This document shows positions 6,570 to 8,908 of a stretch of 8,908 nt of DNA, piece after piece. The notes beneath the pieces were generated by a model, which saw only the letters and a list, made by a program, of their open reading frames with translations, searched no databases and was not told the DNA's origin. A program made the translations under genes and the position numbers. The stretch comes from Saprospiraceae bacterium (GTDB taxonomy: Bacteria > Bacteroidota > Bacteroidia > Chitinophagales > Saprospiraceae), in NCBI GenBank assembly GCA_020436955.1, contig JAGQWW010000087.1:1-8908 (forward strand), given 5' to 3'. The stretch's first letter is position 1; each line of letters starts with the position of its first letter.

Positions 6570-6599
6570 CCGAATAAGTAGTTTTAAACCAATTCGCAG

Positions 6600-8000
6600 A
6601 TGTCCTTTCAAATTGTTCAAACTCAAATTCTCAATAAAGAAACCAGCCTGGAGACCCGGGTGAACCAATATCTGGCTGCCATAAAGGCGACCAAGGATTT
6701 TAATGTGTTTATAGAAGTTTTTGAAAAGGAGGCACTCGATAAAGCGAAAGCCCTGGATGCTAAAATTCAAAAAGGAGAAGGAGTAGGCAGGTTGTGTGGA
6801 ATGGTGGTATCCATCAAAGATGTATTGTGCGTGAAAGGAAAGGAAGTGACCGCAGCATCCAAAATGCTAAAAGGTTTTGAGAGTTTATTTACCGCAACTG
6901 CCATCCAACGTTTATTAGATGAAGATGCCATTATTATAGGTAGAGTCCATTGCGATGAATTTGCAATGGGATCCTCAAATGAAAACTCGGTGTACGGTCC
7001 GGTCAAAAATCCGATTGCCCCTAATTTAGTGCCTGGAGGTTCGTCAGGAGGTTCTGCAGCGGCAGTTGCCTTGGATACTTGCGACATTTCTATTGGTAGT
7101 GATACAGGAGGATCGGTCAGACAACCTGCTGCATTTTGTGGCGTAAAAGGATTCAAGCCAAGTTATGGAAGGATATCTAGGTATGGTTTAATAGCTTACG
7201 CTTCGTCTTTTGACCAAATTGGTATCCTGGGCAAAGACACAGATGCTATGCGGATGGTTTTGCAGGTGATGGAAGGAGCGGATGACTGGGATGCGACCTG
7301 TATCGATTTTCCCAATTCACCATCTTCCTTCGATAAAGAAACCAAAATTGCCTGGATGCCTGACCTGGTCAATCACCCTGGTATGGATCCGGACATAAAA
7401 AAAGAAACCCTTGACGCTATACACGCTATCAAAGCTGCAGGCTATCAGGTAGAGGAGGTTGAGTTTCCCTATATAGATTATGTAATACCCACCTATTATA
7501 TTGTAACCACTGGAGAGGCTTCCACCAATTTGTCTCGTTATGATGGTATCAGGTATGGTTATCACCACCAGGGAGCAGATTCACTGGAGGCATTGTATAC
7601 CGGCAATCGTACAGAAGGATTTGGAAAAGAAGTAAAGCGGAGGATTATGCTGGGTACTTTTGTATTAAGCGCAGGCCATTATGATGCTTTTTTTGGAAAA
7701 GCACAAAAAGTGAGAGGACTCCTGAAAAGAAAAATGGAGGAAATCTTGTCTGAGTATCCGGTTATTATAAGTCCGGTGAGTCCGGTTAGACCCTGGCAGA
7801 TAGGAGAGAAGTTGACTGATCCGGTGTCGGTTTACCTTGCAGATATTTATACGGTGTTGGCCAACTTATGCGGGATACCTGCCATTAGTATTCCTTTGAA
7901 TAAGGCTGAAAGTCCATTTGCTGCTTTGCAACTGATGGGGCCAAAAGGTGCTGATCACAACCTCCTGGCCCTTTCAGAAAACTGGGAAGCTATTCTTTAA
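6600..8000 (+). CDS. gatA: Aspartyl/glutamyl-tRNA(Asn/Gln) amidotransferase subunit A
   Basis: This 466-residue amidase-signature enzyme is slightly shorter than typical GatA (about 480-490). In the GatCAB complex GatA releases ammonia from glutamine, which GatB uses to convert mischarged Glu-tRNA(Gln) or Asp-tRNA(Asn). The Ser-cisSer-Lys triad is Lys73 (VVSIKDV), Ser148 (PGGSSGGSAAAVA at 145-157) and Ser172 (GSDTGGSVRQPAAF at 166-179). The 75- and 24-residue gaps equal those of the S. aureus enzyme (K79/S154/S178). DEFAMGSSNENS at 119-130, VKRRIMLGTFVLSAGHYDAF and LADIYTVLANLCGIPAISIP mark GatA rather than a generic amidase. The ATG at 6600 fits the normal N-terminus and lies about 25 nt after the predicted start site; no Shine-Dalgarno is seen. 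gatB and gatC are not in the window. Its TAA overlaps the stop of the convergent gene. Confidence 0.96.
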   Translation: MSFQIVQTQILNKETSLETRVNQYLAAIKATKDFNVFIEVFEKEALDKAKALDAKIQKGEGVGRLCGMVVSIKDVLCVKGKEVTAASKMLKGFESLFTATAIQRLLDEDAIIIGRVHCDEFAMGSSNENSVYGPVKNPIAPNLVPGGSSGGSAAAVALDTCDISIGSDTGGSVRQPAAFCGVKGFKPSYGRISRYGLIAYASSFDQIGILGKDTDAMRMVLQVMEGADDWDATCIDFPNSPSSFDKETKIAWMPDLVNHPGMDPDIKKETLDAIHAIKAAGYQVEEVEFPYIDYVIPTYYIVTTGEASTNLSRYDGIRYGYHHQGADSLEALYTGNRTEGFGKEVKRRIMLGTFVLSAGHYDAFFGKAQKVRGLLKRKMEEILSEYPVIISPVSPVRPWQIGEKLTDPVSVYLADIYTVLANLCGIPAISIPLNKAESPFAALQLMGPKGADHNLLALSENWEAIL

Positions 8001-8425
8001 AACCAGTTAGCTCCTAATCCCATACCTGGCCATGGAATTCTCAATAAAATTAGAATTAGACCGATAAGGAAAAATGTGAAAATAGTTTTTGCCTTTTTTC
8101 CTTCCGCTGCCTTTTTCGCTTTGATGTATCCTACAGTAATCAAGGCAATACCAATCACCATAAGTGATATGTGTTCTACTGAATAAAAGCGAGACAGTTT
8201 GTCTGCCATATCAAAAGTTACATAAGGGCTTATAAAATAAAGTATAAGTCCAAGCAGCAATTGGATATGCGTACTTATAAAGGTGTAGAGGGCCAATTTT
8301 TGGTCACCATCGCTCCAAACCTGGTTTCCCTTCCTCTTTTTGAATGCATTAAATATAGTTACTAGGAGTAATATCAGCACGATCCATCTGAATCCGGAGT
8401 GTGCATGCTTGAGCATTTCTAACAT
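7997..8425 (-). CDS. Four-helix membrane protein of the Bacteroidota 'cytochrome B' type
   Basis: The protein has 142 residues from the ATG at 8425. The frame stays open upstream to 8653, but that extension is A/T-rich low-complexity sequence, and a consensus promoter (8454-8481) lies inside it, so 8425 (or the ATG at 8416) is the real start. Helices are visible at about 13-28, 45-66, 83-103 and 114-130, with a basic loop after helix 3 (KAKKAAEGKKAK). Histidines lie at positions 7 and 9 (KHAHSGFRW), 53 (STHIQLLLG, in helix 2) and 85 (SVEHISLM, start of helix 3). This pattern matches small proteins that I recall being annotated as 'cytochrome B' in Bacteroidota. Haem binding by the His residues is plausible but unproven, and no redox partner genes are adjacent. 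It converges on gatA with overlapping stop codons. Confidence 0.8.
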   Translation of the reverse strand: MLEMLKHAHSGFRWIVLILLLVTIFNAFKKRKGNQVWSDGDQKLALYTFISTHIQLLLGLILYFISPYVTFDMADKLSRFYSVEHISLMVIGIALITVGYIKAKKAAEGKKAKTIFTFFLIGLILILLRIPWPGMGLGANWF

Positions 8426-8453
8426 AGGTATATTATTTAAGTGATAAGTCTTG

Positions 8454-8481
8454 CAAACATAAAAAACGGAAAGTAAATCAA
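8454..8481 (-). promoter_or_regulatory. Bacteroidota-type promoter of the four-helix membrane protein gene
   Basis: On the minus strand, TTG (8481-8479) is followed after 17 nt by TATGTTTG (8461-8454), a perfect TAnnTTTG. Transcription would start near 8447-8450, about 22-25 nt before the ATG at 8425. This decides the start codon of that gene against the longer open frame. Confidence 0.6.
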
Positions 8482-8693
8482 TCTTTGAAAGAAAAAGTTC
8501 TTTTAAAAATAATGATTTCGTGTGGATGAAAAAAAATGTAGTAAAAAGTGAAAAAAATTTGTGTTTGGAATAGTTGATTTGGCCTAGATCAAATTTCGAA
8601 AAAGGGGATAAAAGGAAATTAAATTTATCAAAAGTGGCCTTCAGGAAAATCAACTGAGATTTACCCTTTTAAAAAAGGCTAAAATCAGAAGAT
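8482..8693. other. A/T-rich gene-free spacer upstream of the rRNA-type promoter
   Basis: No coding sequence with plausible composition is seen on either strand. There are several A tracts and one short perfect dyad, CCTTTT-AA-AAAAGG at 8665-8678, without the features of a good terminator. A/T-rich sequence just upstream of 8709 could serve as an UP-like element for the strong promoter that follows. Confidence 0.6.
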
Positions 8694-8701
8694 TATTTTT
8701 G
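8694..8701 (+). promoter_or_regulatory. Possible second -7 element (tandem promoter)
   Basis: TATTTTTG is a perfect TAnnTTTG, but no TTG lies 17-23 nt upstream. It could be an upstream promoter of the same transcript or simply A/T-rich chance. Confidence 0.25.
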
Positions 8702-8708
8702 AAAAACA

Positions 8709-8740
8709 TTTGGTGGTTTGATCCTGCATCCCTATCTTTG
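8709..8740 (+). promoter_or_regulatory. Strong consensus promoter, rRNA-operon type
   Basis: TTTG at 8709-8712 and TATCTTTG at 8733-8740 match the full -33/-7 Bacteroidota consensus with 20-nt spacing. The sequence upstream is A/T-rich. Transcription would start near 8745-8748. What follows has no early coding frame but does carry leader-like structures, which fits a stable-RNA operon. Confidence 0.75.
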
Positions 8741-8744
8741 CGTT

Positions 8745-8908
8745 CCGTTTTGAAAAAAGCGGTAAAAGAAAGTTCCTTGATAATATGGGATAGAGCTAAG
8801 GTTCTCTTTAATCGAATTTAGAATTCGTTAATTTACAATGAGTAAAAAGGTTTCAGCTTTTCGATAATAATACAATTATTGCTGTTTGATTTTCGGATTG
8901 GATGGTAA
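8745..8908 (+). ncRNA. Probable rRNA operon leader (5' part; 16S gene beyond window)
   Basis: The predicted transcript opens with a hairpin (8745-8762). AGTTCCTTGATAATATGGGA (8771-8790) follows; I recall similar AGTTCTTTGA...TTGGGA sequences in rRNA leaders and spacers of Bacteroidota. The next element, TTCTCTTTAATC at 8802-8813, matches the boxA antitermination consensus TGCTCTTTAACA at 9 of 12 positions. Short dyads CGAATT-TAG-AATTCG (8813-8827) and AATAAT-ACA-ATTATT (8866-8880) come after that. No 16S sequence is reached before the window ends, and no open frame with coding character is present. The alternative is a leader of another highly expressed transcript, such as a tRNA or ribosomal protein operon. 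Confidence 0.6.
8802..8813 (+). promoter_or_regulatory. boxA-like antitermination element
   Basis: TTCTCTTTAATC agrees with the E. coli boxA consensus (TGCTCTTTAACA) at 9 of 12 positions, including the core CTCTTTAA. BoxA in leader RNA is bound by NusB/NusE (S10) to prevent premature termination of untranslated rRNA. Its place about 55 nt after the predicted start supports the rRNA-leader reading. Confidence 0.55.

Noticed and set aside
8426..8653. Upstream in-frame extension of the minus-strand four-helix protein
   Set aside because: The translation is low-complexity (Phe/Lys/Leu-rich) with no domain, and a consensus promoter sits within it, so it is not translated as part of this gene.
8665..8678. 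CCTTTT-AA-AAAAGG dyad as a terminator
   Set aside because: The stem is almost all A/T, the loop is only 2 nt and no T tract follows; no gene ends nearby.
8716..8726. GTTTGATCCTG, identical to part of the conserved 5' end of 16S rRNA
   Set aside because: The match stops after 11 nt (CAT follows instead of GCTCAG), no further 16S sequence follows, and the motif lies between the -33 and -7 promoter elements. Chance is the simplest explanation.
1..8908. Mobile element, phage, CRISPR, toxin-antitoxin or defence system
   Set aside because: No transposase, integrase, direct-repeat array or small toxin/antitoxin pair was seen. All sizeable genes fall into housekeeping or envelope families.

Overview
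The window looks like an ordinary chromosomal stretch of a member of the Bacteroidota. Four things point there: promoter-like sites of the TTG/TAnnTTTG type, which is characteristic of that phylum, in front of several genes; start codons preceded by A/T-rich sequence rather than Shine-Dalgarno motifs; an LpxD-like paralog of a type I associate with Bacteroidota; and a small four-helix 'cytochrome B' membrane protein common there. A Saprospiria-like or other environmental lineage is possible, but I cannot place it further. There are no phage genes, transposases, CRISPR arrays or tRNAs.

Layout, left to right. Positions 1-2625 (+) hold a tight gene string: the 3' part of a CapA/PGA_cap-type metallophosphoesterase-like gene, folA (dihydrofolate reductase), an lpxD-like acyltransferase and a short AhpD-like carboxymuconolactone decarboxylase protein. 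Gaps are 16, 7 and 1 nt, so this is very likely one operon whose promoter lies outside the window. Positions 2622-3960 (-) hold tatC followed by a small two-helix membrane protein of unknown function, transcribed toward the first operon. The 412-nt gap 3961-4372 is a divergent control region between tatC and a tail-specific protease (prc/ctp, S41 family, 4373-6493 +). That gene ends in a strong hairpin terminator. gatA (6600-8000 +), the amidase subunit of the Asp/Glu-tRNA amidotransferase, follows with a promoter that appears to start inside the terminator's T tract. A 142-aa four-helix membrane protein (7997-8425 -) converges on gatA.

From about 8694 to the right edge the sequence has no gene. 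It looks like the promoter and leader of a ribosomal RNA operon: a full-consensus promoter, a hairpin with a GAAA tetraloop at the predicted 5' end of the transcript, and a boxA-like antitermination element. The 16S gene itself would begin beyond the window.

Functionally the genes are housekeeping: folate and one-carbon metabolism, envelope acylation, thiol redox, Tat protein export, periplasmic proteolysis, tRNA-dependent amidation and rRNA synthesis. I do not see a credible undescribed multi-gene system. The points worth a second look are architectural: two convergent gene pairs that share palindromic 4-nt stop overlaps, a terminator-promoter overlap, a strong Shine-Dalgarno site with a 9-codon ORF in the prc leader, inverted repeats between tatC and prc, and the rRNA-type leader.
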